Below are positions 37,176 to 47,786 of a DNA stretch of 64,000 nucleotides, one piece after another. Made by a program: the position numbers and the translations under genes. The notes under the pieces were generated by a model that searched no databases, was not told where the DNA came from, and saw nothing but the letters and a program-made list of their open reading frames with translations. The stretch spans positions 1,178,001 to 1,242,000 of the forward strand of contig NZ_CP032364.1 of assembly GCF_003589745.1 (NCBI RefSeq). Direction: 5' to 3'. Numbering within the stretch: the stretch's first letter is position 1; the number at the start of each line of letters is the position of its first letter. Source of the stretch: Lachnoanaerobaculum umeaense (GTDB taxonomy: Bacteria; Bacillota; Clostridia; Lachnospirales; Lachnospiraceae).

Positions 37176-38276
37176 ATGAATACAGATATCGGAAATCAGG
37201 AAAATAGAATAGATAGTCTGGATATTTTTAAAGGTGTTTTAATTTTTTTAGTAGTACTTGGACATTTTCTTTTGCCTATCAAGGATGGAGAATATATGTT
37301 TATTACAAAATTGTTTTTCTTCATTTACAGCTTTCATATGCCGGCTTTTATTTTTGTCTCAGGTTATGTTTACTATGATTCCTGGAGACGAAAGGGTACC
37401 GGAGTTAGGTCTATAATATCATTGGTATTGCTTTTCTTTTTTATGAAAATATTGTTGCATATAAGTGATATGCTATTTTATGGTGATAAAAATATATTTC
37501 CGGATTTTTTTCATGAGTCCTCTACTCCCTGGTATGTTTCTACTCTGATAATTTTTAGACTATCACTATTGCCGGTAGAAATATTTTTAAAGAATTCAAA
37601 AAAAATTGAAAATAATGAGAGAAGATTTATAGATGGCATAACAATATATATTTCCGTATTGATGCTTGTAACTCTTTTTATTTCAATGACAAATGGTGGT
37701 TGGCAAACAAAAATAGAAGATTTTCTTTCTTTAGACAGGGTTATATCATTTGCACCTTTTTTTTATATAGGATTATTGTATAAGAAATATTCATCCATAA
37801 CTAAGACTTCAATATTTGAAAAAACAAATATACTTTTCTTTTCACTTGGAATTCTGAGTGTTGGGAGTCTTGTTGTTTTATTTCAGTATACAAGATTTTA
37901 TACTATAGCTTTTTACGGTCCATGGGGATATCGTATAGCTGAAAATAATATTTTGCCTATTTTTAAGGGGGCATTAAATCCACTTCGTATAATATTTATT
38001 CCATATGCCTTGAGTATTGCTTATTTTGTGTTTGTGATATGCTCTAAGAGAAGTTTTTTGGGAGATTCTCTCTTGAAAAAAATTGGAGTATACACTTTAC
38101 CTATATTTGTATTTCACAGACCTGTGAGAGATGCCTTCACTTATTTTGTGCTTAATAATATAAACTTAGTGAAATTTGGTGGCATAAAGATGTTAGTTAT
38201 AATGACTATAATTTCATTTTTTATTTGTCTTATATTTGGCAATAGCAAAGCAGATAGGATTTGCAGATTTAGGTAG
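37176..38276 (+). CDS. Membrane acyltransferase (acyltransferase_3 family)
   Basis: This is an integral membrane O-acyltransferase-like protein of about 366 residues with roughly ten hydrophobic helices. It opens with RIDSLDIFKGVLIFLVVLGHFLLP, the family's helix 1 with its conserved His, followed by FIYSFHMPAFIFVSGYVY. Such proteins acetylate or acylate surface polysaccharides; the acceptor is unknown. The ATG at 37176 follows AAAAGGA, while a longer frame from 37119 lies partly in the upstream hairpin and is not used. No terminator is obvious after it. Confidence 0.9.
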   Translation: MNTDIGNQENRIDSLDIFKGVLIFLVVLGHFLLPIKDGEYMFITKLFFFIYSFHMPAFIFVSGYVYYDSWRRKGTGVRSIISLVLLFFFMKILLHISDMLFYGDKNIFPDFFHESSTPWYVSTLIIFRLSLLPVEIFLKNSKKIENNERRFIDGITIYISVLMLVTLFISMTNGGWQTKIEDFLSLDRVISFAPFFYIGLLYKKYSSITKTSIFEKTNILFFSLGILSVGSLVVLFQYTRFYTIAFYGPWGYRIAENNILPIFKGALNPLRIIFIPYALSIAYFVFVICSKRSFLGDSLLKKIGVYTLPIFVFHRPVRDAFTYFVLNNINLVKFGGIKMLVIMTIISFFICLIFGNSKADRICRFR

Positions 38277-38410
38277 TATAATAATAGTGATGATTATAAA
38301 ATAAATTACTAATGATATATTTTACAAATTAAAATATTAAAAAGCTTTAAAATATGAAAATAAAAGTTTGGTTTCAAGGATGTTTTTGTTTTAAAGCAGA
38401 TACATGCCAT

Positions 38411-38435
38411 TTTGTACTAAGAATAGTACACAAAA
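38411..38435. repeat. Inverted repeat upstream of the nifJ promoter
   Basis: TGTACT and AGTACA (38413-38418, 38425-38430) are spaced by six bases and flanked by T and A runs. It lies 16 bases before the -35 element and is a candidate regulator site; the regulator is not identified. Confidence 0.4.
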
Positions 38436-38450
38436 CATAGGTATAATTAT

Positions 38451-38478
38451 TTGCAAATTTTTTTAAAATTGGTATAAT
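38451..38478 (+). promoter_or_regulatory. Promoter for nifJ
   Basis: -35 TTGCAA, a 16-bp spacer and consensus -10 TATAAT. It is the only good match in the 269-base gap before nifJ and gives a leader of about 60 bases. Confidence 0.65.
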
Positions 38479-38545
38479 GAGAGACGAAAACTAATATTTT
38501 TATTTTTATAAATATTATAAAGATTTACTTAGTAGGAGGAATTAA

Positions 38546-41500
38546 ATGGCTAAGAGACAAATGAAGACCATGGATGGTAATCAGGCAGCTGCTCATGCAT
38601 CATATGCGTATACTGATGTTGCTGCAATTTATCCGATAACACCATCATCTGTCATGGCAGAGCACACTGATGAGTGGGCAACAGAGGGTAGAAAGAATAT
38701 TTTCGGCCAGACTGTACAAGTAACAGAAATGCAATCAGAGGCAGGTGCTGCAGGTGCAGTTCATGGTTCTCTTTCAGCTGGAGCTTTAACAACAACATAT
38801 ACAGCTTCACAGGGCCTTCTTCTTATGATCCCCAATATCTATAAGATAGCAGGTGAGCAGCTTCCGGCTGTTATCAATGTTTCAGCACGTGCTATTGCAA
38901 CACATGCACTTAGTATCTTTGGTGATCATTCAGATGTTTATGCTTGTCGTCAGACAGGTGCTGCAATGCTTTGTTCATCATCAGTTCAGGAAGTTATGGA
39001 CTTAACACCTGTTTCACATTTATCAGCATTAAAGGGTAAAGTTCCATTTATCAATTTCTTTGATGGATTTAGAACATCACATGAGATTCAGAAGATTGAA
39101 GCTTGGGACTATGAGGATCTTAAGGATATGGCAGATATGGATGCTATAGCAGCTTTCAGAAAGAATGCACTTAATCCAAACCGTCCTGTAGAGAGAGGTT
39201 CAGCACAGAACCCTGATATCTTCTTCCAGGCAAGAGAAGCAAGCAATCCTTATTATGATGCATTACCTGCAATTGTTCAGGAATATATGGACAAGGTTAA
39301 TGCTAAGATTGGTACAGACTACAAATTATTTAACTACTATGGTGATGCTAATGCTGAGACAATCATTATCGCTATGGGTTCAGTTAATGATACAATAGAA
39401 GAGACAATTGATTATCTTTTAAAGCAGGGAGAGAAGGTTGGTGTTGTTAAGGTTAGACTTTACAGACCATTCAGTGCACAGGCACTTATTGATGCTATCC
39501 CTGACAGTGTTAAGAGAATTCAGGTTCTTGATAGAACAAAAGAGCCGGGTTCACTTGGTGAGCCACTTTGGCTTGATGTTGTTGCAGCACTTAGAGGAAC
39601 AAAGTTTGACGGTGTTCCTGTATTTAGTGGTCGTTATGGTCTTGGTTCAAAGGACACAACACCTGCTCAGATAGTTGCAACATTCCACAATACAGAGAAG
39701 GCTAGATTTACTATCGGTATCAATGATGATGTTACACATCTTTCACTTGATCCGGGTCCGGCACTCGTTACAACACCTGAAGGAACTACAAACTGTAAGT
39801 TCTGGGGTCTTGGTGCTGACGGTACTGTAGGTGCTAATAAGAACTCTATCAAGATCATTGGTGATAACACAGACATGTATGCACAGGCATACTTTGACTA
39901 TGACTCAAAGAAGTCAGGTGGTGTTACAATGAGCCACTTGCGTTTCGGTAAGAAGCCAATTAAGTCAACATATCTTATTCGTAAGGCTAACTTTGTAGCA
40001 TGTCACAATCCTGCATATATCAGAAAGTATAACATGGTACAGGAGCTTGTTGATGGCGGTACATTCCTACTTAACTGTACATGGTCAGATGCAGAGCTTG
40101 AAGAGCACATCCCAGGGCAGGTTAAGAAGTACATAGCTGATCACAATATTAACTTCTACACAATTGACGGTGTAAAGATTGGTGTTGCAACAGGTATGGG
40201 ACCAACAAGAATTAACACAATTCTTCAGTCAGCATTCTTTAAGCTTTCAGCAATTATTCCTGAGGAGCAGGCTATTGATCTTATGAAGAAGGCGGCTGAG
40301 AAGACTTACGGAAGAAAAGGTGAGGATGTAGTTAAGAAGAACTGGGCAGCTATTGAAGAAGGTGCTAAGAATGTTCACAAGGTTGAGGTTCCTGCAAGTT
40401 GGGCTAATGCTGAGGATGAGGGACTTGACTATGCGGTACATACAGAGGGTAGAGAGGATGCAATTAAGTTTGCTAATACTATCCAGACAGCTGTAAGTGC
40501 ACAAGAGGGTAATAACCTTCCGGTATCTGCATTCGTTGACTATGTTGATGGTACAACACCTGTTGGTACATCAGCATATGAGAAGCGTGGTATTGCTGTA
40601 AATATGCCTATCTGGAACAGTGATAACTGTATTCAGTGCGGTTTCTGTTCATATGTATGTCCTCATGCAGTTATTAGAACAATTGCTCTTACAGAGGATG
40701 AGGCAAATAACGCTCCTGAGGGAATGAGCGTACTCCCAATGACAGGTATGCCAAATTACAAGTTTACAGTAGCTGTATCAGCTCTTGACTGTACAGGTTG
40801 TGGTTCTTGTGCTAATGTATGTCCTGGAAAGAAGGGTGAGAAGGCTCTTACAATGCAGAGCATGCCGGAGAATGTTGAGAGACAGAAGTGGTTTGATTAT
40901 GCAAACGCTACTCCTGAGAAGCCTGAGGTTATTGCTAAGTTTAAGGAGACAACAGTTAAGGGATCACAGTACAAGAAGCCATTACTTGAGTTCTCAGGTG
41001 CATGTGCAGGTTGTGGAGAGACACCTTATGCAAGACTTATTACACAGTTGTTTGGTGAGAGGATGTATATTTCAAACGCTACAGGTTGTTCATCAATCTG
41101 GGGTAACTCTTCACCTTCAACACCATATACAGTAAACGCTAAGGGACAGGGTCCTGCTTGGTCTAACTCATTGTTCGAGGATAATGCTGAGTTTGGTTAT
41201 GGTATGTTCCTTGCAAATGAGGCTCTTAGAAAAGGACTTAAGTCAAAGGTTGAGGCTATTGCACAGAGTGGTTCAGATGATCTTAAGGCAGCAGCTAAGG
41301 AATATCTTGACACATTTACTGTAGGTGCACTCAATGGTACAGCAACAGACAAACTTGTAGCTGAACTTGAGAAGTTAAATACAGCTGAGGCTAAGGAAAT
41401 CCTTGATAATAAGGAGTTCTTGTCAAAGAAGAGTCAGTGGATCTTCGGTGGTGACGGTTGGGCTTACGATATCGGTTTCGGTGGTCTTGACCATGTAATC

Positions 41501-42073
41501 GCAAGTGGCAAGGATGTAAATATTATGGTATTTGATACAGAGGTTTATTCAAATACAGGTGGACAGAGCTCAAAGGCAACAAAGACAGGTGCTGTAGCAC
41601 AGTTTGCTGCAGGTGGTAAGGATACAAAGAAGAAGGATCTTGCAAGTATTGCTATGAGCTATGGTTATGTATATGTAGCACAGATAGCTATGGGTGCTGA
41701 TTACAACCAGACTGTTAAGGCATTAGCTGAGGCAGAGGCTTATCCGGGTCCATCACTTATCATCGCTTATGCTCCATGTATCAACCATGGTATCAAGCTT
41801 GGTATGAGTAAGGCTATGACAGAGGAGAAGCTTGCTGTTGAGGCAGGTTACTGGAATAACTTCAGATTCAATCCTGATGCTGAGAATAAGTTCACACTTG
41901 ATTCTAAGACTCCTAAAGGAGATTACCAAGAGTTCCTTAAGGGTGAGGTTCGTTACTCATCTCTTGCACTCAAGGATCCTGAGAGAGCAGCTAAACTCTT
42001 TGCTAAGAATGAGGAAGATGCTAAGGAAAGATTCTCATATCTTGAGAAGCTTGTAACATTATATTCAAAATAA
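38546..42073 (+). CDS. nifJ: Pyruvate:ferredoxin (flavodoxin) oxidoreductase
   Basis: This single-chain PFOR oxidises pyruvate to acetyl-CoA and CO2 and reduces ferredoxin, the central step of clostridial fermentation. The 1175 residues contain the pyrimidine-binding domain (IYPITPSSVMAEHTDEWA) and the gamma domain. Two 4Fe-4S clusters follow (CIQCGFCSYVCPHAV, CTGCGSCANVCPGK near residues 695-755). The TPP domain has GDGWAYDIGFGGLDHV and TEVYSNTGGQSSKAT. Codon choice is strongly biased toward AAG, GCT, GGT and ACA, unlike its AAA-rich neighbours, indicating very high expression. AGGAGG precedes the ATG. Confidence 0.98.
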   Translation: MAKRQMKTMDGNQAAAHASYAYTDVAAIYPITPSSVMAEHTDEWATEGRKNIFGQTVQVTEMQSEAGAAGAVHGSLSAGALTTTYTASQGLLLMIPNIYKIAGEQLPAVINVSARAIATHALSIFGDHSDVYACRQTGAAMLCSSSVQEVMDLTPVSHLSALKGKVPFINFFDGFRTSHEIQKIEAWDYEDLKDMADMDAIAAFRKNALNPNRPVERGSAQNPDIFFQAREASNPYYDALPAIVQEYMDKVNAKIGTDYKLFNYYGDANAETIIIAMGSVNDTIEETIDYLLKQGEKVGVVKVRLYRPFSAQALIDAIPDSVKRIQVLDRTKEPGSLGEPLWLDVVAALRGTKFDGVPVFSGRYGLGSKDTTPAQIVATFHNTEKARFTIGINDDVTHLSLDPGPALVTTPEGTTNCKFWGLGADGTVGANKNSIKIIGDNTDMYAQAYFDYDSKKSGGVTMSHLRFGKKPIKSTYLIRKANFVACHNPAYIRKYNMVQELVDGGTFLLNCTWSDAELEEHIPGQVKKYIADHNINFYTIDGVKIGVATGMGPTRINTILQSAFFKLSAIIPEEQAIDLMKKAAEKTYGRKGEDVVKKNWAAIEEGAKNVHKVEVPASWANAEDEGLDYAVHTEGREDAIKFANTIQTAVSAQEGNNLPVSAFVDYVDGTTPVGTSAYEKRGIAVNMPIWNSDNCIQCGFCSYVCPHAVIRTIALTEDEANNAPEGMSVLPMTGMPNYKFTVAVSALDCTGCGSCANVCPGKKGEKALTMQSMPENVERQKWFDYANATPEKPEVIAKFKETTVKGSQYKKPLLEFSGACAGCGETPYARLITQLFGERMYISNATGCSSIWGNSSPSTPYTVNAKGQGPAWSNSLFEDNAEFGYGMFLANEALRKGLKSKVEAIAQSGSDDLKAAAKEYLDTFTVGALNGTATDKLVAELEKLNTAEAKEILDNKEFLSKKSQWIFGGDGWAYDIGFGGLDHVIASGKDVNIMVFDTEVYSNTGGQSSKATKTGAVAQFAAGGKDTKKKDLASIAMSYGYVYVAQIAMGADYNQTVKALAEAEAYPGPSLIIAYAPCINHGIKLGMSKAMTEEKLAVEAGYWNNFRFNPDAENKFTLDSKTPKGDYQEFLKGEVRYSSLALKDPERAAKLFAKNEEDAKERFSYLEKLVTLYSK

Positions 42074-42142
42074 TATAATTTTAGATTTAATAGACGAAAG
42101 TTTATTTAGTGTACAAACGGAAGCCACTTTTGTGGTCAAAGG

Positions 42143-42171
42143 GAGTCAGTACTTAAGTACTGGCTCTTTTT
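42143..42171 (+). terminator. Intrinsic terminator after nifJ
   Basis: A self-complementary stretch, GAGTCAGTACTT with AAGTACTGGCTC (one G-T pair), is followed by five T's. A smaller CCAC-TTTT-GTGG hairpin lies just upstream. Confidence 0.85.
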
Positions 42172-42194
42172 GTATTAAAAAATAGTTTATCTGC

Positions 42195-42223
42195 TTGTTA
42201 TAATGTGAAACTTGGGATAAAAT
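42195..42223 (+). promoter_or_regulatory. Promoter for the DUF853-dgt-dnaG-sigA operon
   Basis: -35 TTGTTA, a 17-bp spacer and -10 TAAAAT, 31 bases before the first start codon. An overlapping TATAAT at 42199 lacks a well-placed -35. Confidence 0.5.
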
Positions 42224-42254
42224 AGAATTATAAATTGAGTACTTAGGAGATAAT

Positions 42255-43847
42255 ATGTATAAAGATAATGAAATATGGGTGGCAAGTGATGGAGATGCCA
42301 AATTATGTATAAAGTCAAAGTATGCAAACAGGCATGGTCTTATTGCGGGAGCCACAGGAACAGGTAAGACAGTCACTCTTAAAGTGATGGCGGAGTCGTT
42401 TTCAGATGCCGGTGTACCGGTATTTTTATCTGATATAAAGGGTGATTTATCAGGTATGTGTAGACCTGGTGAAGAAAAAGAGAGTATAAGCAAAAGAGTG
42501 TTGGAGCTAGGTATGGGAGAAGATTTTTCATTTAAAGCATATCCTACTATTTTTTGGGATATATTTGGAAAAAAGGGGCTTCCACTTAGAACAACAATAT
42601 CAGAGTTTGGTCCAATGCTGTTAGCAAAATTACTGGAATTAAATCAAATTCAAAGTGATATTTTAAATATTGTATTTAAGATAGCAGATGATGAGGGATT
42701 ATTACTTATTGATCTAAAGGATCTAAAGAGTATGTTAAACTATGTCAGTGAGAATGCAGCTGAATATAAATCTGAATATGGAAATATAGCACCTCAAAGT
42801 GTTAATGCGATAATGAGAGGACTGGTTTCTCTTGGAGATAAGGGCGGAGATATATTTTTTGGAGAACCGGCAATAGATATAAATGACTGGTTTGTAACTA
42901 AGGATGGCAAGGGCATGATAAATGTATTGGATGCCACTACCATAATAAATGATCCGAGTATATATGCAACATTCATGCTTTGGATGCTTGCAGAATTGTT
43001 TGAAATAATGCCGGAAGTAGGAGATCTTGACAAACCTAAGATGGTATTTTTCTTTGATGAGGCACATCTTTTGTTTAAGGATACTCCAAAGGCATTGCTT
43101 CAAAAAATAGAGCAGGTAGTAAAACTTATAAGATCAAAAGGTATCGGAGTGTATTTTATAACACAAAATCCAAGTGATATTCCTGATGAAGTATTGGCAC
43201 AGCTTGGAAATAAGGTTCAGCATGCATTAAGGGCGTATACACCTGCAGAGCAAAAGGGAATAAAGGCTGCAGCACAGAGTTATAGAGTAAATCCTGATTT
43301 TGATACAGCTGAAATAATAACTAATCTTGGTATAGGAGAGGCGGTTGTATCCTTTATTGGTGATGATGGAGCACCGGCTATGGTAAGAAAGGCAAAAGTG
43401 CTCCCGCCACAGTCATATCTTGGAACTATAGATGATATGATGAGGGCTACTGTTATTTCTATGTCAGATTTGGCAGGCAAATACAAGGATATGGTGGATA
43501 GAGATTCTGCATATGAGTTTTTGCAAAGATTACAAATAGAAATGGTCCAGAAGCAGGAAGAAGAAAGGCAGGCTGAATTAGAACAAAAGGAGGCCCAAAA
43601 GCAAGAAAAATTGGCACAAAAAGAGGCTGAAAGACAGGCAAAGGAAGCTGAAAAAGAAGAAAAGAAGAAAAAGGATGCTATAAAGAAAGGTGTAGCTTCA
43701 GTTGCAGGAACTGCTGCAGGTACTATAGGCAGACAGATTGGAAAGGCTATAGGAAAGACAGGAGGAAAGTTTGGATCAAGTCTAGGTGGAAATCTGGGTG
43801 CAAGTGTCGGTAGAGGTATTCTTTCAACATTGTTTAAATTAAAGTAA
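42255..43847 (+). CDS. HerA-like ATPase of the DUF853/YjgR family
   Basis: This 530-residue P-loop ATPase is related to the HerA/FtsK branch. Walker A is AGATGTGKTVTL (Lys38, Thr39) and Walker B is MVFFFDEAHLLF. Additional motifs are FLSDIKGDLSGM, IRSKGIGVYFITQNPSDIPD and the arginine-containing QHALRAYTP. Residues 425-480 form a highly charged coiled coil, and a Gly/Ala-rich tail follows (GTIGRQIGKAIGKTGG). The cellular role is unknown; a DNA-related pump or helicase is inferred from the family. The next gene starts two bases after the stop. Confidence 0.9.
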   Translation: MYKDNEIWVASDGDAKLCIKSKYANRHGLIAGATGTGKTVTLKVMAESFSDAGVPVFLSDIKGDLSGMCRPGEEKESISKRVLELGMGEDFSFKAYPTIFWDIFGKKGLPLRTTISEFGPMLLAKLLELNQIQSDILNIVFKIADDEGLLLIDLKDLKSMLNYVSENAAEYKSEYGNIAPQSVNAIMRGLVSLGDKGGDIFFGEPAIDINDWFVTKDGKGMINVLDATTIINDPSIYATFMLWMLAELFEIMPEVGDLDKPKMVFFFDEAHLLFKDTPKALLQKIEQVVKLIRSKGIGVYFITQNPSDIPDEVLAQLGNKVQHALRAYTPAEQKGIKAAAQSYRVNPDFDTAEIITNLGIGEAVVSFIGDDGAPAMVRKAKVLPPQSYLGTIDDMMRATVISMSDLAGKYKDMVDRDSAYEFLQRLQIEMVQKQEEERQAELEQKEAQKQEKLAQKEAERQAKEAEKEEKKKKDAIKKGVASVAGTAAGTIGRQIGKAIGKTGGKFGSSLGGNLGASVGRGILSTLFKLK

Positions 43848-43849
43848 AT

Positions 43850-44860
43850 ATGAATATACGAGAAGATATAGAACTTAGAGAAGAATTGACTCTTAGTAAG
43901 TACGCTGCTTTAAGTAAAAATTCTTTAGGAAGAGATAGATATGAGGAAGCTTGTGATATAAGGACAGTCTATCAGAGAGATAGAGACAGAATACTTCATT
44001 CAAAAGCGTTTAGAAGACTGAAACATAAGACTCAGGTATTTTTGGCACCTGAAGGAGACCATTACCGCACCAGACTTACTCATACGCTTGAAGTGGCACA
44101 AATTGCAAGAACTATAGCCAAGGCGCTGAGATTAAATGAAGATTTGGCAGAAGCTATAGCATTAGGTCATGATCTTGGCCATACTCCATTTGGTCATTCC
44201 GGAGAGGATGTGCTAAATGAAGTATGTTCATATGGCTTTGCTCATTATGAACAGAGTGTTAGGATTGTAGAGTTTATAGAAAAGTCCGGAAAAGGACTTA
44301 ATCTCACAAAGGAAGTAAGAGACGGCATATTAAATCATAGAACATCAGGAAATCCGGCTACACTTGAGGGACATGTGGTTAGACTTTCAGATAAAATTGC
44401 CTATATAAATCATGATATTGATGATTCTATCAGAGCACATATTCTGGTAGAGGATGATATACCTACAGAATATACAGATATACTTGGACATTCGGTAAGA
44501 GAAAGATTGAATAATCTCATACATGGTGTTATAGAGGAAAGTATTGATAAACCGGAAATATCAATGAATAAAGAGAAATATAAGGCAATGATGGGACTTA
44601 GAACTTGGATGTTTAAAAAGGTTTATCACAATGAAGTTCCCAAGTCACAGGAGGGCAAGGCTAAGGCAATGATTGAGTCTCTTTTTGACTATTATATGTG
44701 CCATAATGACAAACTTCCTAAAGAATATATATTTTTTATTGAAGAATTGAAGCAGGATAGTGAACTGGTAGTTTGTGACTATATAGCCGGTATGACAGAT
44801 TTGTACGCTATAGAAAAATTCAAAGACTTATTTGTTCCAAAATCCTGGGATGTATATTAA
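43850..44860 (+). CDS. dgt: Deoxyguanosinetriphosphate triphosphohydrolase-like protein
   Basis: This HD-domain enzyme hydrolyses dNTPs to nucleosides plus triphosphate. The 336-residue length is that of the short, Firmicutes-type dGTPase-like proteins. Motifs include RRLKHKTQVFLAPEGDHYRTRLTHTLEVAQIAR and the HD site HDLGHTPFGHSGEDVL, then NHRTSGNPATLEGHVVRLSDKIAYINHDIDD. It sits directly before dnaG and sigA, a common arrangement in Clostridia that links dNTP control to replication. Confidence 0.93.
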   Translation: MNIREDIELREELTLSKYAALSKNSLGRDRYEEACDIRTVYQRDRDRILHSKAFRRLKHKTQVFLAPEGDHYRTRLTHTLEVAQIARTIAKALRLNEDLAEAIALGHDLGHTPFGHSGEDVLNEVCSYGFAHYEQSVRIVEFIEKSGKGLNLTKEVRDGILNHRTSGNPATLEGHVVRLSDKIAYINHDIDDSIRAHILVEDDIPTEYTDILGHSVRERLNNLIHGVIEESIDKPEISMNKEKYKAMMGLRTWMFKKVYHNEVPKSQEGKAKAMIESLFDYYMCHNDKLPKEYIFFIEELKQDSELVVCDYIAGMTDLYAIEKFKDLFVPKSWDVY

Positions 44861-44870
44861 GGAGAAATAA

Positions 44871-46610
44871 TTGTATTATTCAAATGATTTAATAGATGAG
44901 GTAAGATCTGCCAATGATATAGTAGATGTTATTTCAAGCTATGTGAAGATACAAAAAAAAGGTGCGAATTATATGGGGCTTTGCCCGTTTCATTCAGAAA
45001 AGTCTCCTTCGTTTTCAGTATCACCAAGTAAACAGTTATTTCATTGCTTCGGTTGCGGTGTAGGAGGAGATGTAATTACATTTATAAGGCAATATGAGAA
45101 TTACTCTTTTACAGAAGCGTTAAACTTGTTGGCTAAGAGGGCAAATATAGAATTGCCACAGGTAAGTGAAAACGATCGTGCAAAAAATGATGAAAAAAAT
45201 ATTATATTAGAAATAAATAAAATGGCAGCTAAGTACTTTTATGACAATTTATTTTCATTAGATGGAGAAATTGGGTTAAAGTACTTCAGTGAGAGAGGGC
45301 TTAGTGCAAGAGATATAACACATTTTGGATTGGGATTTGCAAGAAAGACACCAAATGATTTGTATCAGTATCTAAGATCATCAGGATATAATGATGATAT
45401 ATTGAAAAAAAGCGGACTTATAAATATTGACGAAAAGGGTGTCAGAGACAGGTTTTGGAATAGAGTTATGTTTCCGATAATAGATGCCAATGCCAGAGTA
45501 ATAGGATTTGGTGGAAGAGTATTGGGAGACGGTTTGCCTAAGTATGTTAATTCGCCTGAAACACTTGCATTTGACAAGAGTAGAAATCTTTATGGACTTA
45601 ATTTTGCAAAACGGACAAGAAGAGATTTCTTTTTGATATGTGAGGGATATATGGATGTAATCGCTCTACATAAGGCAGGCTTTGAAAACTCTGTAGCAAG
45701 TCTTGGTACGGCGTTGACAGCATTGCATGTGAAGCTTATTGGAAGATACACTAAAAAGGTAATATTGACATATGACTCTGATAATGCCGGTATTAATGCT
45801 GCTAAGAGAGCTATTCCTCTTTTGAAAGAGGAAAATATAAATGTAAAAGTTTTATCTATGGCTCCATACAAGGATCCGGATGAATTTATAAAAAATCTAG
45901 GCAGTGAGGAATTTCAAAAGAGAATAGATAATGCTGATAATGCTTTTCTTTGGGAAGTGGAGACACTAAAAAGAAATTATAATTTAAATGAACCGGATGA
46001 GCGAACAAACTTTTATAGAGAAGTTGCAAGAATGCTAAGTCAGTTTGGAGAAAAGCTGGAGAGAGAAAATTATACTCATGCTGTGGCAAAGAGACTTATG
46101 ATTGAATATAAGGCACTTTTTGATATGGTAAATTCTTTTGGAAATTTTACAAATTCAACTAAGATTGTGCAGAGTAAGGATAAACCAAAAGTTGACAGTG
46201 GATATACTAAAGCACAAGGGCTTTTACTTACATGGATGGTAGAAGAAATAGAACTCTTCAAAAAGATAAGTGAGTATATTTCACCACAGAATTTTAGTGA
46301 AGGATTCTATCGTGATGTAGCAATAAAAATATTTGATAAGTTAAACAGGGGAGATTTAACATTTTCAAATATTTGTGACGACTATACGGAAGATATGGAA
46401 AAGCAGAAACTGCTTTCAAAAATACTTAATACAACCTTGGGGACTAACCTTAGTGATGACGAAAAGAAAAAAGCCATCACTGAAAGTATACTTAAAATTA
46501 GACAGGCAAGTTTAGACGAGAAGAGTAAAAATGCAAAAGGAATTGAAGAATTCCAAAAAGTTATAGAGGAGCAGGCTATTTTACGAAAGCTTTGTATTGA
46601 TTTAGGTTAG
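44871..46610 (+). CDS. dnaG: DNA primase
   Basis: DnaG makes RNA primers for DNA replication. The zinc-binding domain has Cys38, His41, Cys59 and Cys62 ([14 protein letters not shown]). The TOPRIM core includes [50 protein letters not shown] and [14 protein letters not shown]. The C-terminal helicase-binding domain ends the 579-residue protein. The start is TTG at 44871, supported by AAGGAG six bases upstream; no nearby ATG exists. It is in the operon with sigA, the classic macromolecular synthesis arrangement. Confidence 0.95.
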   Translation: MYYSNDLIDEVRSANDIVDVISSYVKIQKKGANYMGLCPFHSEKSPSFSVSPSKQLFHCFGCGVGGDVITFIRQYENYSFTEALNLLAKRANIELPQVSENDRAKNDEKNIILEINKMAAKYFYDNLFSLDGEIGLKYFSERGLSARDITHFGLGFARKTPNDLYQYLRSSGYNDDILKKSGLINIDEKGVRDRFWNRVMFPIIDANARVIGFGGRVLGDGLPKYVNSPETLAFDKSRNLYGLNFAKRTRRDFFLICEGYMDVIALHKAGFENSVASLGTALTALHVKLIGRYTKKVILTYDSDNAGINAAKRAIPLLKEENINVKVLSMAPYKDPDEFIKNLGSEEFQKRIDNADNAFLWEVETLKRNYNLNEPDERTNFYREVARMLSQFGEKLERENYTHAVAKRLMIEYKALFDMVNSFGNFTNSTKIVQSKDKPKVDSGYTKAQGLLLTWMVEEIELFKKISEYISPQNFSEGFYRDVAIKIFDKLNRGDLTFSNICDDYTEDMEKQKLLSKILNTTLGTNLSDDEKKKAITESILKIRQASLDEKSKNAKGIEEFQKVIEEQAILRKLCIDLG

Positions 46611-46620
46611 TGGAGGTAGT

Positions 46621-47778
46621 ATGAGGGGGACTAATTTAAAAAATGAGTTTGAAAAAATATTTAAAAAAGATAAGGACGGAAAGTTTACAGCCTTAAGTAT
46701 AAAAAAAATCTTCAATGAAAATGATATTCCAAAGGAGTACTTATCTGATTTTATAGAATTTCTTGAAAAGAAAGATATTTTTGTAGATGAAGAGTTGGCA
46801 GAGTTTGATGCAGATACAGATCCTGAGGAGTATATCCTGTTAAATGATACAGAATTTGAAGATGAGTTTAATGAGGAAGATATCAAGGACTTGAAAGATA
46901 TAAACTTAAATATCTTGGACGATTTAGACGACTATGTAACAATAGAGGATTCCATAAAGATGTATCTAAAAGAAATAGGAAAGATACCCCTTTTGAGCGT
47001 AGATGAAGAACTTGATCTGGCTAAGAAATTATCTGATATTGATTATAGTATAAGAAAAGAAGCTGAAAAAAAGATGGCTGAGTCTAACTTAAGACTGGTG
47101 GTTAGCATTGCTAAGAGATATATGGGTAGGGGGATGCAGCTTTTGGATCTTATACAAGAAGGAAATCTTGGTCTGTTACGTGCTGTTGAAAAATTTGACT
47201 ATAAAAAAGGGTTTAAGTTCTCAACATATGCTACATGGTGGATAAGACAAGCTATTACAAGGTCTATTGCAGATCAAGCAAGAACTATAAGAATTCCGGT
47301 ACACATGGTCGAAACCATCAATAGACTTATAAAGACGCAAAGAAAACTTGTTCAAGAACTTGGACGAGAGCCAAATGCTGAAGAGGTGGCAAAGATTATG
47401 AATTTACCGGTAGCTAAAGTCAGGGAGATAATGAACTTTGCAATGGAACCGGTGTCTATGGAAACTCCCATAGGTGATGAAGAAGATTCGCATCTTGGGG
47501 ATTTCTTACAAGATTCCAATGCCAAGGTACCTCTAAACTTTGCTATGGACGTACTATTACATGATCAACTTATGGAAGTTATAAAGTCACTTACTGAAAG
47601 GGAACAAAAGGTAATATTACTGCGTTTTGGATTAGAGGACGGTAAGCCAAGAACACTTGAGGAAGTTGGAAAAGTTTTTGGGATTACAAGAGAGCGAATC
47701 AGGCAGATAGAAGCAAAATCGCTTAGGAAGCTTAGAAATCCGTCAAAATCAAAAAGACTTAAAGATTTTTTGGAATAG
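46621..47778 (+). CDS. sigA: RNA polymerase primary sigma factor (sigma-A)
   Basis: This is the housekeeping sigma factor. The 385 residues start with a divergent acidic region 1.1, then region 1.2 ([24 protein letters not shown]). Region 2 has [27 protein letters not shown] and [19 protein letters not shown]. Region 3 and region 4, with the -35-binding helix ([22 protein letters not shown]), complete it. TTGACA/TATAAT-like promoters found in this window match its expected specificity. A GTGGAGGTAGT site precedes the ATG. Confidence 0.97.
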   Translation: MRGTNLKNEFEKIFKKDKDGKFTALSIKKIFNENDIPKEYLSDFIEFLEKKDIFVDEELAEFDADTDPEEYILLNDTEFEDEFNEEDIKDLKDINLNILDDLDDYVTIEDSIKMYLKEIGKIPLLSVDEELDLAKKLSDIDYSIRKEAEKKMAESNLRLVVSIAKRYMGRGMQLLDLIQEGNLGLLRAVEKFDYKKGFKFSTYATWWIRQAITRSIADQARTIRIPVHMVETINRLIKTQRKLVQELGREPNAEEVAKIMNLPVAKVREIMNFAMEPVSMETPIGDEEDSHLGDFLQDSNAKVPLNFAMDVLLHDQLMEVIKSLTEREQKVILLRFGLEDGKPRTLEEVGKVFGITRERIRQIEAKSLRKLRNPSKSKRLKDFLE

Positions 47779-47786
47779 AGAAAAAG

